A stretch of 64,000 nt of DNA from Ixodes scapularis. Taxonomy: Eukaryota; Arthropoda; Arachnida; Ixodida; Ixodidae. Both the position numbers and the translations under genes were made by a program. The stretch is from assembly GCF_016920785.2 (NCBI RefSeq), contig NW_024609857.1, positions 71,794,252-71,858,251 of the forward strand. Direction: 5' to 3'. The notes under the pieces were generated by a model. The model was not told where the DNA came from. It saw only the letters and a list, made by a program, of their open reading frames with translations, and searched no databases. Numbering within the stretch: position 1 is the stretch's first letter; each line of letters starts with the position of its first letter. Positions 34,341 to 45,164 of this stretch are shown here, piece by piece.

Positions 34341-34540
34341 ACAACTAGAGCGAACACAGTTGCCGCACCGCTGCCCTCGCCTCTCCTCCTCCTCTCTTCA
34401 CCCAAACTCCCATCTTTGTCATCATTGAAAGCTGAACCAAAGTTTGCATGGTAAGTGCTTGGGCTAGTTGGTGTCCCATTTGAAAAAAATTAAGCGAGAA
34501 AAAGAAAAGAGCGAGCGACGCAAACTACTACTGTCGCAAA
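34341..34540. other. Unique core between the two TATCGATA arrays
   Basis: About 190 bp including a CT-rich tract and an A-rich GAAAAAGAAAAGAGCGAGCG stretch. Its borders resemble degenerate inner copies of the element ends (TTTTGCACAACTAG on the left, TACTGTCGCAAAACTATCG on the right). No ORF is of interest. Confidence 0.7.
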
Positions 34541-36240
34541 ACTATCGATAGTAATCGGTCGACAGCACTATCGATAGGTTTCCGATAGTCGACTCTTGAT
34601 AGTTCCCTGATAGACAATTAACGATAATTTTCCGATAGTTGACTATCGATAGTACTATCTATAGCGTTTCGATACACGACTATCGATAGTACTATCGATA
34701 GTCGACTATCGAAGTTTTTCGATGGTCAACTTTCGATAGTTTTTCGATAGTCGACTATCGATAGTTTTTCGATAGTCGACTATCGATAGTACTATCGATA
34801 GTTTTTCGATAGTCGACTATCGATAGTACTATCGATAGTTTTTCGATAGTCGACTATCGATAGTACTATCGATAGTTTTTCGATAGTCGACTATCGATAG
34901 TACTATCCATAGTTTTTCGACAGTCGACTATTGATAGTTGACTATCGATAGTTTCTCGATTGTCGACTATTGATAGTTGACTATCGATAGTAGACTATTG
35001 GTAGTACTATCGATAGTTTTTCGATAGTAGACTATCGATAGTACTATCGGTAGTTTTTCGATAGTCGACTATCGATAGTTTTTTGATAGTCGACTATTGA
35101 TAGTTGACTCTCGATAGTAGACTATTGGTAGTACTATCGATAGTTTTTCGATAGTAGACTATCGATGGTACTATCGATAGTTTTTCGATAGTAGACTATC
35201 GATAGTACTATCGATAGTTTTTCGATAGTCGACTATCGATAGTACTATCGATAGTTTTTCGATAGTCGACTATCGATAGTACTATTGATAGTTTTTCGAC
35301 AGTCGACTATTGATAGTTGACTATCGATAGTTTCTCGATAGTCGACTATTGATAGTTTACTATCGATAGTAGACTATTGGTAGTACTATCGATAGTTTTT
35401 CGATAGTAGACTATCGATAGTACTATCGGTAGTTTTTCGATAGTCGACTATCGATAATACTATCGATAGTTTTTTGATAGTCGACTATTGATAGTTGACT
35501 CTCGATAGTAGACTATTGGTAGTACTATCGATAGTTTTTCGATAGTAGACTATCGATAGTACTATCGATAGTTTTTCGATAGTAGACTATCGATAGTTTT
35601 TCGATAGTCGACTATCGATAGTACTATCGATAGTTTTTCGATAGTCGACTTTTGATAGTTGACTATCGATAGTTTCTCGATAGTCGACTATTGATAGTTG
35701 ACTATCGATAGTAGACTATCGGTAGTACTATCGATAGTTTTTCGATAGTCGACTATCGATAGTACTATCGATAGTTTTTTGATAGTCGACTATTGATAGT
35801 TGACTATCGATAGTAGACTATTGGTAGTACTATCGATAGTTTTTCGATAGTAGACTATCGATAGTACTATCGATAGTTTTTCGATAGTAGACTATACTTT
35901 TTCGATAGTAGACTATCGATAGTACTATCGATGGTTTTTCGATAGTAGACTATCGATAGTACTATCGATAGTTTTTCGATAGTTGACTATCGATAGTACC
36001 ATCGATAGTTTTTCGATAGTCGACTATTGACAGTTGACTATCGATAGTTTCTCGATAGTCGACTATTGATAGTTGACTATCGATAGTAGACTATTGGTAG
36101 TACTATCGATAGTTTTTCGATAGTCGACTATCGATAGTACTATCGATAGTACTAAAAAGACTATCGATAGTACTATCGATAGTCTTTTTACTATCGATAG
36201 TAAGATTTCTGGCAATTATCGATACTATCGATAGTACTAT
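34541..36240 (+). repeat. TATCGATA tandem array (right), about 1.7 kb
   Basis: Same motif set as the left array but more diverged, with TTGATAGTTGAC and AGACTATTGGTAG variants. It ends with AGATTTCTGGC and the element terminus, as does the left array. The poly-T spacer has the same strand orientation in both arrays, so they are direct rather than inverted copies. Confidence 0.93.
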
Positions 36241-36267
36241 CGATAGTTTTGCATCACTAGTACGTAC

Positions 36268-36754
36268 ACTACATGTTGTTCGATTAATGAGAAGCGTTGA
36301 ATTTCTTGTGAGCGGGGGATACCTATGCCTCTCGGCCATCTTGAGTGGTCAAAGATTTTCTACAGCTTAGACCTTTGCAGATTAAGACGAATCAGTGTAC
36401 GGCGTCTTAAAAAATAAGCATAAAATGAAACAAACATCCATGTTGCATTTGTACTCTCGAGCACGGACTCACCAAAAATAGCTTTCATTTGTTTGTTTTT
36501 GTGTCCAAAAAGGTTACAATGCTCTTTTAAAAGACTCGATAAATTATATTTGTCATAAAACACAAAAGAAATAACAAAACGCATTAATATAGCCGCCACC
36601 AGCGTCCGGAAGTGCGCCTGCGCAGACTGCCACTGACGAGAAAACCCACAGTCTAGCGCAGTCAGGCAACACTGACGTACACTCTGAAAAAAAAAAAAAA
36701 ACAGAAACTCGCGCTGTAAATCGGCTCGTTTGAGACTGCCGCTGGAAAGGTCTA
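36268..36754. other. Intron 3 sequence, no gene seen
   Basis: Continues the sequence interrupted by the hAT block. A minus-strand frame of 180 codons spans 36360-36902 but includes a poly-F run from an A tract and part of a tandem repeat, so it is rejected. Confidence 0.45.
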
Positions 36755-37055
36755 TGCCAAGATTGCCCCGATATTTAGAAATATTCGTCACATACCGGAT
36801 AATGTTGGACAGCTGTACCAAGATCATACCAATATTTACCAAATGTGGGCAAATACTGGGTAATATTGGTAATATTGTCCAGCTATACCAAGATTGTTCC
36901 AAAATTTACGAATATTGGGCACGCACTGGGTAACATTGGCGGATTATAGCAAGGATCCCCAACATTCACCAATATTGGTTACAGATTGGGGAAGCCGGGC
37001 CCAACTTCGACCAAGTTACCCAATTTTACTTCACTATTGGCCCAATATTTTATGC
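36755..37055 (+). repeat. Degenerate CCAATATTGG tandem array 2
   Basis: Repeats of ACCAATATT, GGTAATATTGG and AGCTGTACCAAGAT types with 35-60 bp spacing, related to the array at 14935-15370. Here the array precedes block A, whereas in copy 1 it follows it. Confidence 0.75.
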
Positions 37056-37059
37056 TGCC

Positions 37060-37163
37060 GGGGGATCGCGTGGTCGCGTGCCGTCAAATCACGTGACCAC
37101 GCCAAGTGACGTCAGCATGTCATGTATGCCTTGACGCAAGCACGTGCCCGGGATTTTTGTTCG

Positions 37164-37199
<36 letters not shown>

Positions 37200-37625
37200 G
37201 CTCATGACAAAATGCTGTATGAGGGGGAGGGGGAGAGAAGGTCCCAGCAAAATGGAAGATTTGGGGGGGGGGGTGCCCGGGCCCCATGCCCCCCCCCCCC
37301 ATGGCTAGGTGCCTGCCTTGACGCTACATAGTTAAAAGACAAAGGTCAAACGAGACCACATGGGCTAGTTTGATCTGACGCGTTACATATTCCCCCCTAC
37401 CCTTAAAAATAAATAAAAATTGAATCTAGCAAAGAGACAGTCGGTTTCTTTTTTTTTTTATTCGAAAAATTAGACTGAACGGATCACCGAATGATTTCGG
37501 CTATCGACAGCAATTGTTGTGTTAATATCCAAGATGATATTTTGCATTAAATATACCTATAACGTAGTTCGAACCTGAAAGTAAATAGTACATGGCACAC
37601 TAAGTGAGGCATTGACGCAGAAGTA
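37060..37625 (+). repeat. Dispersed block A, copy 2 (carries a hAT MITE)
   Basis: Homologous and collinear with 14505-14930 once the 37137-37315 MITE and one target copy are removed. It ends about 150 bp before the DXO exon at 37778. Confidence 0.8.
37137..37315. mobile_element. G-run hAT MITE, copy 2 (179 bp)
   Basis: Exact 8-bp duplication CCTTGACG at 37129-37136 and 37316-37323. The termini are CAAGCACGTGCCCGGG and the complement of CAGGCACCTAGCCATG. A run of about 31 G follows the left end. The centre, ATGACAAAATGCTGTATGA then CCCAGCAAAATGGAAGATTT, matches copy 1 at 12031-12210. The orthologous position in block A copy 1 is empty, which proves insertion. Confidence 0.95.
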
Positions 37626-37777
37626 AAAAAAACACTTAAAAAAACTACATTTTTTAGCTGTTCAAGAGTTCTATCGCACGGGCAGTCGGGCGATATTTTA
37701 TCTGTAGCACGGTCAAAAAACGCCAAGGACTGGTGACGGGCCCATCACTGAACGGCTGCTGCTCGTGCCTCTTGCAG

Positions 37778-37863
37778 TATCAATGGTCAGGGAGAGCCTG
37801 CCTGAGCTTCCTCGACAAACTCCTGTCTTTCATTAAGGACTGCGTGACCGAAGACGATCCAGA
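37778..37863 (+). CDS. DXO: DXO-like coding exon, C-terminal helical region
   Basis: The acceptor CTCTTGCAG ends at 37777 and the strong donor GTAAGT is at 37864. It reads YQWSGRACLSFLDKLLSF, then IKDCVTEDDP in phase 0. This matches the family segment with a Trp, a C....FL.FL pattern and DDP just before the last beta strand. The exon ends in phase 2, completed by the final exon to give DVVYFF. Confidence 0.85.
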
Positions 37864-37958
37864 GTAAGTCATTACGAGATAATATTTCACGAAAAAAAAA
37901 ACACAAGCATTTTGTCTAATTACCCAGACACCAAGGGGAATGCTGGGAAAGTAGGTAT

Positions 37959-38133
37959 ACGAGGTGTGATCAAAAAGTTCCGGGACCGATTTTGTAGTGT
38001 AAAAATAAAAGGCAGCACAGTGATGTACGCGCAGCAGTCGTAATAATGACGCAGGGACCTTCCTGTGTTATTATGCCAAAGGGCGTCGCTCTGTGAGCAT
38101 TTGGAACTGCGCTACACGAGTTTGCTTGACCCA
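37959..38133 (+). mobile_element. Mariner-like 5' terminus, truncated
   Basis: Begins TACGAGGTGTGATCAAAAAG, a mariner-type terminus at a TA. It shares GGCAGCACAGTGATG, CAGCAGTCG, GGACCTTC, GCTCTGTG and CTGCGCTACACGAGTTT with the inverted copy at 48350-48527. It stops where CAGTGGCGTAG begins. Confidence 0.55.
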
Positions 38134-38394
38134 GTGGCGTAGGCAGGGGGATGGTTTGGGGGGTCAATCCCCTACCCTCCCCTCCTCCAAAACACCAAAG
38201 CTACCCCCCCCCCCCCTTCTTTCGCCGCCCGCTCGCTCCCCTGCTCACGGAGTCGGTTTTGCACGGGGCACGGAGCAAAAGGGTGAGCGCGGACTATATC
38301 TCCAACTCGTGGCTCCGCCGATTTGTTCTGTTGGGCTTTTTGGAAGAATCCCGCTCAGGGTAGACGTCGCTCTGTGCTGTCCCTCTCATTGCTA
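38134..38394. repeat. CAGTGGCGTAGG terminus with G/C runs
   Basis: CAGTGGCGTAGGCAGGGGGA at 38134 resembles a hAT-like terminus (compare 15890), followed by G and C runs. The right end was not found. It directly borders the next hAT element's target duplication. Confidence 0.45.
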
Positions 38395-38404
38395 GTGTAG
38401 TTTA

Positions 38405-38600
38405 GAGCACTGCACGGGCCGGAATTTCTAGGCCCGGCCCGACCCGGCCCGGTAGAGACACGGCCCGGGTCCGGCCCGAGCCCGACAAAAGTTTTAATTT
38501 CTAGGCCTGACCCGACCCGGCCCGGAAGAGACAGGGCCGGGCCCGGCCCGAGCTCGACAGAATTTTTAATTTCTAGGCCCCGTCCTACCCGGCCCGATGG
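38405..38600. repeat. GGCCCGG-rich subterminal repeats, left end
   Basis: Three or so degenerate units of TTTCTAGGCCCGGCCCGACC with GGAAGAGACA and CCCGAGCCCGACA spacers. The mirror counterpart is at 45615-45795. Confidence 0.85.
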
Positions 38601-38619
38601 CTGTAGCCCGAAACAATCC

Positions 38620-38865
38620 ATTCCCGTTTGAACCGGTCCCGTTTGACTCGTTCCCGAAACGAGCTCCCCATTTGAACCCGTCCTGTTTCGACCCATTTTT
38701 TAAACGCCCTTCCCATATGAACCCGTCCCGTTTCGACCAGTTCCCTAAACGCCCTTCTCGTTTGAGTTTGTCCTCTTTCGACCCATATCCCAAACGCCCT
38801 TCAATTTGAACCAGTTTCCGAAAGACCCTTTGCGTTTGAACGCGTCCCGTTTCAACCTACTTTTT
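38620..38865 (+). repeat. 45-bp tandem repeat
   Basis: Units start AAACGCCCTTC and contain TTTGAACCCGTCCCGTTTCG variants. Two adjacent units (38701-38745, 38746-38790) are exactly 45 bp, flanked by more diverged ones. The repeat is internal to the hAT element. Confidence 0.8.
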
Positions 38866-39444
38866 TAAGGCCCTGCACATCGCAACCTCTTCGCAAAAAG
38901 TCTCCATCGTTCTAAGCCTGGTCAGCGCACCTTTTCTGTTTAAGAATATGTTCTGAAGTAGCTTTACATGTCAACGCGTTCTTAAAATATACAACCTTTT
39001 CAGGCAAGCCTAAGTTTAATATATTCCTACTTAGCCCCTTAAAACGTTTTTTTCAAGATGGTTCCCAAAACGTGCAAGCGCGAAACGGACTATGTACACT
39101 GCGCGACACTGATACCGCGAACACGACGTTGGCTCTTTTTTCGAATTTTACTTCGAAATAGTGTTAGTAGGCACCAAAGTATACCGCTTAGGTCTGTAGC
39201 CCAGATAAGCACTTCTAAATACACTAATTGTTTTGAAAACAGCCTTTTGATTATATGAGATAAACATAAAAACACGACTATCGCTTGTTCGCGCTATTAT
39301 AGTGTCGCGCTCTTTGCAATAAGGGAGTCTTTGAATAACGTACTCAAGCACTTTGGGCAATCTAAAATTAGCATCGCCATAGGTTTTACATCGCAACGCT
39401 ATTTTTACGGTACCCAAAGCGCTTGCGTACGTTTTTCTAAATCT
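38866..39444. other. hAT interior, no gene seen
   Basis: No transposase motif was recognised in any frame. Short ORFs on both strands are below what I would call. Confidence 0.5.
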
Positions 39445-39596
39445 TCCTAATAGTGGGAAGAGGAAGAAGAAGTCGGATTTACCTTGGCTGCTATCGAGGT
39501 TGTCCTGCTATATTGTGTCTTTATTCAAGATTTTCGCTGCTAATTCGAGGTAAAAACGATACGACCCGATCGCTATTGACGCACCGGTCACCGACC

Positions 39597-40979
39597 ATGG
39601 CTGAGGCGGGTCATCCCGCCGGCCAAGGCTCACCGTCGATCGAAATGGAACTGGATGGACAGGCTGAGCGGCCATCATTGGGTATGTCAAGCGCTTCAAG
39701 CACAGTCTCTTACTATGAGAGCACCTCTGACGAGCTGGACGCCAACTCGGCACCTTTTCAGCTCGTTCAGAACCGAAAGAGACGCAAAGCCTCAACTAGT
39801 TCGGAGTCAAGCGACAAGACCGTCAAGACTATGAATCATACTGATCCCCACCTCACGGTGATAGTCAGACCCAAGGATCCAGACAAAGTGATCGCAACCA
39901 TTAACCCGAAAAAAATTCAAGAAAAACTGGACATGACTGCTCCAGACGGGGTGATCCTGGTAAGGCCAAACCGACGACTCAACGTACTGGCAATCGACAC
40001 CAGAAATAGAGACGCTACGAAAGCCCTCCTTGCACTCACCTCACTAGACGGGATCGCTGTCCTGGCCTACGAACCGCTCCCACGACAATCGCTGGCCGGG
40101 GTGATCTACGAAGTACCAGCAGACCTTACCGAGGTCGAACTTCAACTGGCAGTTCGCACTACTGCACCTGTTATCTCCATCCGACGACTGGGTAAATCCG
40201 AGACCGTCTAGCTCGTCTTTAGCACGGACACTCTACCAGAGTACGTTACAATCGGATACACAAGATACAAGACACAACCGTACATCGAGAAACCACGTCA
40301 ATGCTCCAAATGTAACCGTTTTGGGCACGTTCGAACCGCCTGTACAAGGGAATCGCGATGCGCTCGCTGTGGGGGACCCCATGATCGCACCAAGTGCGAA
40401 GCGGAAGACACACTCTGCATAAACTGCCACAAAGCACACGACTCTACATCTCGTCTGTGCCCGGCATACAAAAGAGAGCAGAAAATATACAGGTACAAGA
40501 GCGAAGCTAAGGTTGGTTACACCTCACCAAAAGAGGCTCTACGGTCTACACAAGATCAGATGTCCACTGGCCATGCCAGGACTGCAGGCAACCAAGCAAG
40601 AAAGGACGTCGCAGCTCACGATTTTCGTGCTTAACGAGATTCCCCGTCAACGCAGCAATCCAGCGTGAAAAAAGCCAAGACCTATTCAAAGTCCACAGAC
40701 GCTACAGCTCCTACTTTGCAGCTAAATGATGACATAGAATTTCCAGCACTTCCTGGATCTGCACCAACTTCGCGTGTCGAAGATAAAGAAAATAGGCAGC
40801 CCAAGAGAAACCAGTCAAGGGCATCAACCAGGAAGCAACCACCTATGTCCGGGGTCAATCTCCAAACCATCACCAACGTTGTCCGTAATATTCTTCGTTC
40901 ATGGAATTCTCCTATAGCCCAAGCACTATTAACCATACTAGATGCCATACTTCCGCTTGTTATGATCTGGTGTCATTAG
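39597..40979 (+). pseudogene. I-like LINE ORF1 (Gag-like, three CCHC zinc knuckles)
   Basis: The frame from ATG 39597 runs about 461 codons with two in-frame stops: TAG near 40209, likely from CAG, and TAA near 40633. After a low-complexity N-terminus and an RRM-like region (HLTVIVRPKDPDKVIATINP), the knuckles read CSKCNRFGHVRTAC, CARCGGPHDRTKC and CINCHKAHDSTSRLC. Such proteins coat element RNA. The C-terminal tail (NVVRNILRSWNSPIAQALLT) resembles the hydrophobic tail of the other I-like ORF1 at 55119-56519. The end overlaps ORF2. Confidence 0.87.
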
Positions 40980-43900
40980 ACAAGCTTCGTAGAGATGCCA
41001 CCGTCCTTCAGTGGAATGCGAGAGGCCTTCGAAATCGGCTCTCGGACTTTAGACAATTCATATTCAAATATCCTGTTCCTATTATCGCAATATCAGAGTC
41101 GCGAGTGACGCACAGCATCAGACTATCAGGGTACGAGCTTTTTCATTCCCACAGAACCACTGGTCTTAGCCGAGTTTTGGTCGGCATTCGAAAGAACCTG
41201 ACCTATATTCAACACGATATTCCATCGCACCCTACAAATGAGTATATTGCTGCGACTGTTAAGATAGAAGACATTTCGTTCACACTTATTGCTAGCTATA
41301 TACCTCCTCGAGCAGCCTTCGACATTCAGAGTCTGGATACAATTTTACAGCAAACCCCATCACCCCATTTTCTGACAGGAGATCTCAATAGCCACCACTC
41401 ATTATGGGGAAGCAGAAAAATTAATGCTCGAGGGCAAGCCTTATTGGACGTTACACTAAAATATGACCTTGCAATTCTTAACGACGGTAGTCCGACGTAT
41501 TTCAGAGGTGCATCTACGAGTAGCTCTCTAGATTTATCGTTCGTATCTTCATGTCTCGCTGAAAGAGCCAGGTGGTTCGCTGATATTGAAACCCATGGGA
41601 GCGATCACGTGCCCACTTACACTACGTTTCAAGGATTGCATTGCTTGAAGAGGCGTACCACAATGCATTATACTGACTGGGATATCTTCAAAACAAAACT
41701 GGAGTCCGCCTGCACTACACTAACGGAGACAGAAGGATTTGTTGCGGCCATCAACTCTTCAACCTCCGAAGCGACCAAAACCGTCAATATGACAAACCCC
41801 CCGACAGCTATTGATGGAGAATACGAACGACTGCGAGCCATCCGCCGGCGGGCTGAACGCAGGGCAAGAAAACTAAGAGTGCTGAGGATGTCAGGGCTTC
41901 TAGGAGAGCCCAAAAGCGCGTTATACGACACTTGGACAAGCTTTCCAAAAAACGTTGGCGGTCTCTTAGTGCCGTCCTTGATCCCAGAAAGCCAGTTACT
42001 CGCATATAGCCCATGATGCGAAGCTTGCGTGTTAGGCCGCAGCAAGTTCATCCCTTCCGGGCCATCGCTTTGAGCCGCCAAGTCTCAGCAGTAACCATAG
42101 CCGAGGAATTCTGTGTCAAGATCACCTCCTGCTCTGCTCTTATCGACTGCAGAGTGAATACGACAAATGACCATCCATCCGTAAGTGTATGCAATGCTGT
42201 TGAAGCATATTTTACTTTAAAAGAACTTGATATGGCACTCTTTGCATCTAACTTCAAGTCATCCCCGGGCACGGATGGAATCCGATACTCAGCCTTACGT
42301 CACCTGGGGGAAGCGGCTAGAACCTTCTTGTTAAAGGCCTTTAACTCCTCATGGGAAACAGGAATTATACCGAGGCAATGGAAAATTGCTCGTGTGTTGC
42401 CAATCCTCAAGCCTGGAAAGTTTTCCCTAGATATTAATTCGTATCGTCCAATTGCATTAACAAGTTGCATGAGCAAAGTAATGGAACGAATGTTGCTAGC
42501 CCGTATGGAATGGGATCTAGAAAATAGAGGATTATATCCCTCGTCCATGAATGGATTTCGACGCGGAAGAAGCAGCATCGACAATGTTATTGATTTAGTG
42601 ACAAGCATTGAACAAACGAAGACTGTCAGCAAGATAACAACAGCTGTATTTGGGGACATAAAATCGGCATTCGATACTGTAGAACGCGGGGCCATTCTTC
42701 ACAATCTGGGGGCCATTGGCTATGGAGAACGCATATATACGTGGATTGCAAGTTACCTTAGGGAACGACAAGTGTACATATCGACACCGGAGGGCAACAC
42801 TGGTTTTCATGAAATCAAGAGGGGAGTACCGCAAGGGGGGGTCCTTAGCCCCATGCTTTTTAGCATTTCTCTAATAGGCCTTCTTAAAATACTTCCTAAA
42901 ACCGTTCACTTATCTATATACGCTGATGATATCTGTTTCTGGGCGTGCAGTAGGTCTCTCTACATAAACAAAGCAAGACTACAAAAAGGAATAAACATCA
43001 CAGCACGCTACCTCCACGAGCGGGGTCTGCATATATCACCGGACAAATCAGCGGTGATGGCATTCAGCAGAAAACACACGGACAAATACCCAATCGTGAT
43101 CGATGGAAAACCAATTCCTTACGTCACTGAACACACGTTTCTGGGTGTCACTCTCGACAGGCAGCTGACATGGAGCCCCCACATAAAGCGCCTAAAGAAA
43201 AAGCTGACCTCGTTTATCGATATAATCAGAATGATTAGTGAGACTAAATTGGGATGTTCTGTCTCTGCGCTAATGGCCCTATACAATGCTCTGTTTCTCG
43301 GCATTATGCGCTACAGTCTTCCTGTTATGCATAACGCATCACGGACTCTTCTTAAAGAATTAGAAAGTGCCCAAGCACAGGCTCTTCGAGCTTGCTTAGG
43401 GCTGCCGAAATGCACATCGAATGTGGGAACTCTGGCTGAAGCACGAGCAGTTTCACCCGCCATTTTAAGGACACAAGAAACGTTGCGAGCTCATCTTCGT
43501 CACAAAACTCGAATACATAAACATCATCTAGCAAATATCTCAACAGAGAGACCATCCTCAGGATTTGCCCAAGTAGTCACGCTTTTGGAGGATTATATTC
43601 CCAGATCATTTGAAGCGGCTACAATTCCAAGATATCCACCGTGGAAGTACCCCCACTTAGAAATCAGAACAAGTATCCCAGGGATCACTTCGAAAACAAA
43701 GATGCCTGCGCCGGTGATCACCCAGATTGCTCTTGAATACATCAATAAATCATACAACTCATTCCGCCACATCTTCACTGATGGCTCTACAATGACGTTA
43801 TCATCGGCTCTGGGAGTCTACATTCCTTCTATGAGAACATCCATAAAAGCAAAGCTGAGCCACGTCACCTCATTAGCGGCGACAGAGTTCGCGGCAATTC

Positions 43901-44616
43901 GAGCAGCAGTGACACAATTTCGGGCAATATTTGTTGACTCGAAGCCCGCTCTCTACACCCTCTCCTCGATGAAAAAAAGTACCCCATATCTACAACTTGC
44001 ACAAGATATTTTGGAAGCAGCTCGCCAATCTTCGTGCCAAGGGCACCATTTTATTCTGCAGTGGGTTCCTGCCCACTCCGGGATAACCGGAAATGTTCTT
44101 GCCGACAGAGCTGCTAGAGATGCCCACAAAAGCATTAATATTGTCTCTATACCATTCTCGAGACCAGATACAAATAGCATGATAAGAAACATTGGCCAAG
44201 AAATAACATCGTCTCTTTGGGAAGACCCTCAATACCACTACAGATATCTTTACAATATTGATCCTAAGCTACAGTTTCGGGCTCCACGAGGTTTGCCAAG
44301 GCAAACGGAGACCGTGCTACACCGCTTGCGGCTTAAAGTTGCGTATACCAACAGCTACCTTCACAAAATCGGAAAAGCTCAGTCTCCTGAATGTGCATCG
44401 TGCGGCGGCGTCCATAACATCCAACACGTAGTCTGCGAATGCGAGGAATACAGCCATGAAAGGCAGTTAATGAAGAAACACCTCAACATCAAAGAGGAAG
44501 AACAAATAATCATCGACATCGTGTTTGGACCCTGGATGACATCTTCTGACGGTTATAAGGCCACAGAAGCTCTCCTGAAGTTTTTGAAGAATACTCGTTT
44601 ACAGCGCAGGCTGTAG
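40901..44616 (+). pseudogene. I-like LINE ORF2: endonuclease, reverse transcriptase, RNase H
   Basis: APE-type endonuclease: VLQWNARGLRNR, IAISESRV, ASYIPP, TGDLNSHHSLWGS, LDLSFVSS and GSDHVP. A frameshift near 41920 and a TAG near 42006 (TGG to TAG likely) separate it from the RT: SSPGTDGIRYSALRHLG, LPILKPGKFSLDINSYRPIA, NGFRRGRSSIDNV, FGDIKSAFDTVERG, RGVPQGGVLSPMLFSI and IYADDICFW. The RNase H has FTDGSTMTLSS, TEFAAIR, VDSKPALYTL and WVPAHSGITGNVLADRAAR, with all four acidic positions present. The terminal knuckle is CASCGGVHNIQHVVC. The RT to RNase H frame is open for 867 codons. Confidence 0.92.
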
Positions 44617-44691
44617 TGTTCAAAAGTGAACTGAAGTGGTAAATAACGCTTGCCATTGAAACACTCACATCTCCATTTATTTTAAATTTTA

Positions 44692-45164
44692 GAGCGCAGC
44701 TCTTAGGGGCCCGTTTCCAGCCTGAGCGGCGTCGCCGTTGGCGTCGGCGTCGCCGTCGGCGTCGCCGTCGCCGTCGGCGTCGGCGTCGGCGTCGGCGTAA
44801 CCGCGCCCCTCCCTCTCCTCCTCCTCCCTCTCCTTCTCCCCCTCCTCCTCCCCTCCTCCTCCTCCCCCTTCTCCTCCTCCCCTCCTCCCCCCCTCTTCCT
44901 CCTCCCCCTCCTCCTCCTCCCCCTCCTTCTCCTCCTCCTCCCCTCATTGTCCGGCTTGAGCGGCAAGGAGGAAAGCAGTACGAAGGTGGAGGAGGGGGGG
45001 AGGAGAGACGAGGAGGCGGAGGCGAGGGGAGGGGAGGAGCTTGAAGGACGAGGAGGTGGTAAAGGAGAGGGAGGGGGAGCAGGAGGGGAGGAGGACTAGC
45101 AGGCATGATCACGAGGGAGGAGGAGGAATATACCCTCCACTCCTCCTCCTCAAGAGCTGCGCTC
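44692..45164. mobile_element. TIR element filled with GGCGTC and CTC simple repeats
   Basis: GAGCGCAGCTCTT at 44692-44704 is mirrored at 45152-45164. The interior is almost entirely (GGCGTC)n on the left (44732-44800) and (CTC/CTT)n to GGA-rich DNA on the right. It lies in the 3' UTR of I-like copy 1. The long open frames across it are simple-repeat artefacts. Confidence 0.7.

Larger units (their letters stand above)
28324..36259. mobile_element. Giant hAT-bordered element made of TATCGATA tandem arrays (7,936 bp)
   Basis: The 8-bp sequence GTACGTAC flanks both sides exactly (28316-28323 and 36260-36267). The ends are TAGTGATGCAAAACTATCG at 28324 and its perfect complement up to 36259 (22 bp), matching the TAGTG-type hAT terminus. 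Because GTACGTAC is itself a palindrome, it could also be read as TIR extension. The interior consists of two tandem arrays flanking a core of about 180 bp without a transposase. It lies in DXO intron 3. The alternative is a plain satellite that happens to end symmetrically; the matched termini make that less likely. Confidence 0.75.

Noticed and set aside
28324..36259. Possible CRISPR-like array
   Set aside because: There are no unique spacers; the units are contiguous near-identical repeats in a eukaryotic intron.
36360..36902. 180-codon minus-strand ORF
   Set aside because: It includes a homopolymer-coded Phe run and part of the CCAATATTGG array; no family motif.
38355..38809. ORFs through the GGCCCGG and 45-bp tandem repeats
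   Set aside because: They are repeat-driven: the 45-bp unit is a multiple of three and stays open by chance.
44510..45112. Long ORFs rich in Arg/Gly and Pro
   Set aside because: They are products of GGCGTC and CTC simple repeats inside a TIR element.
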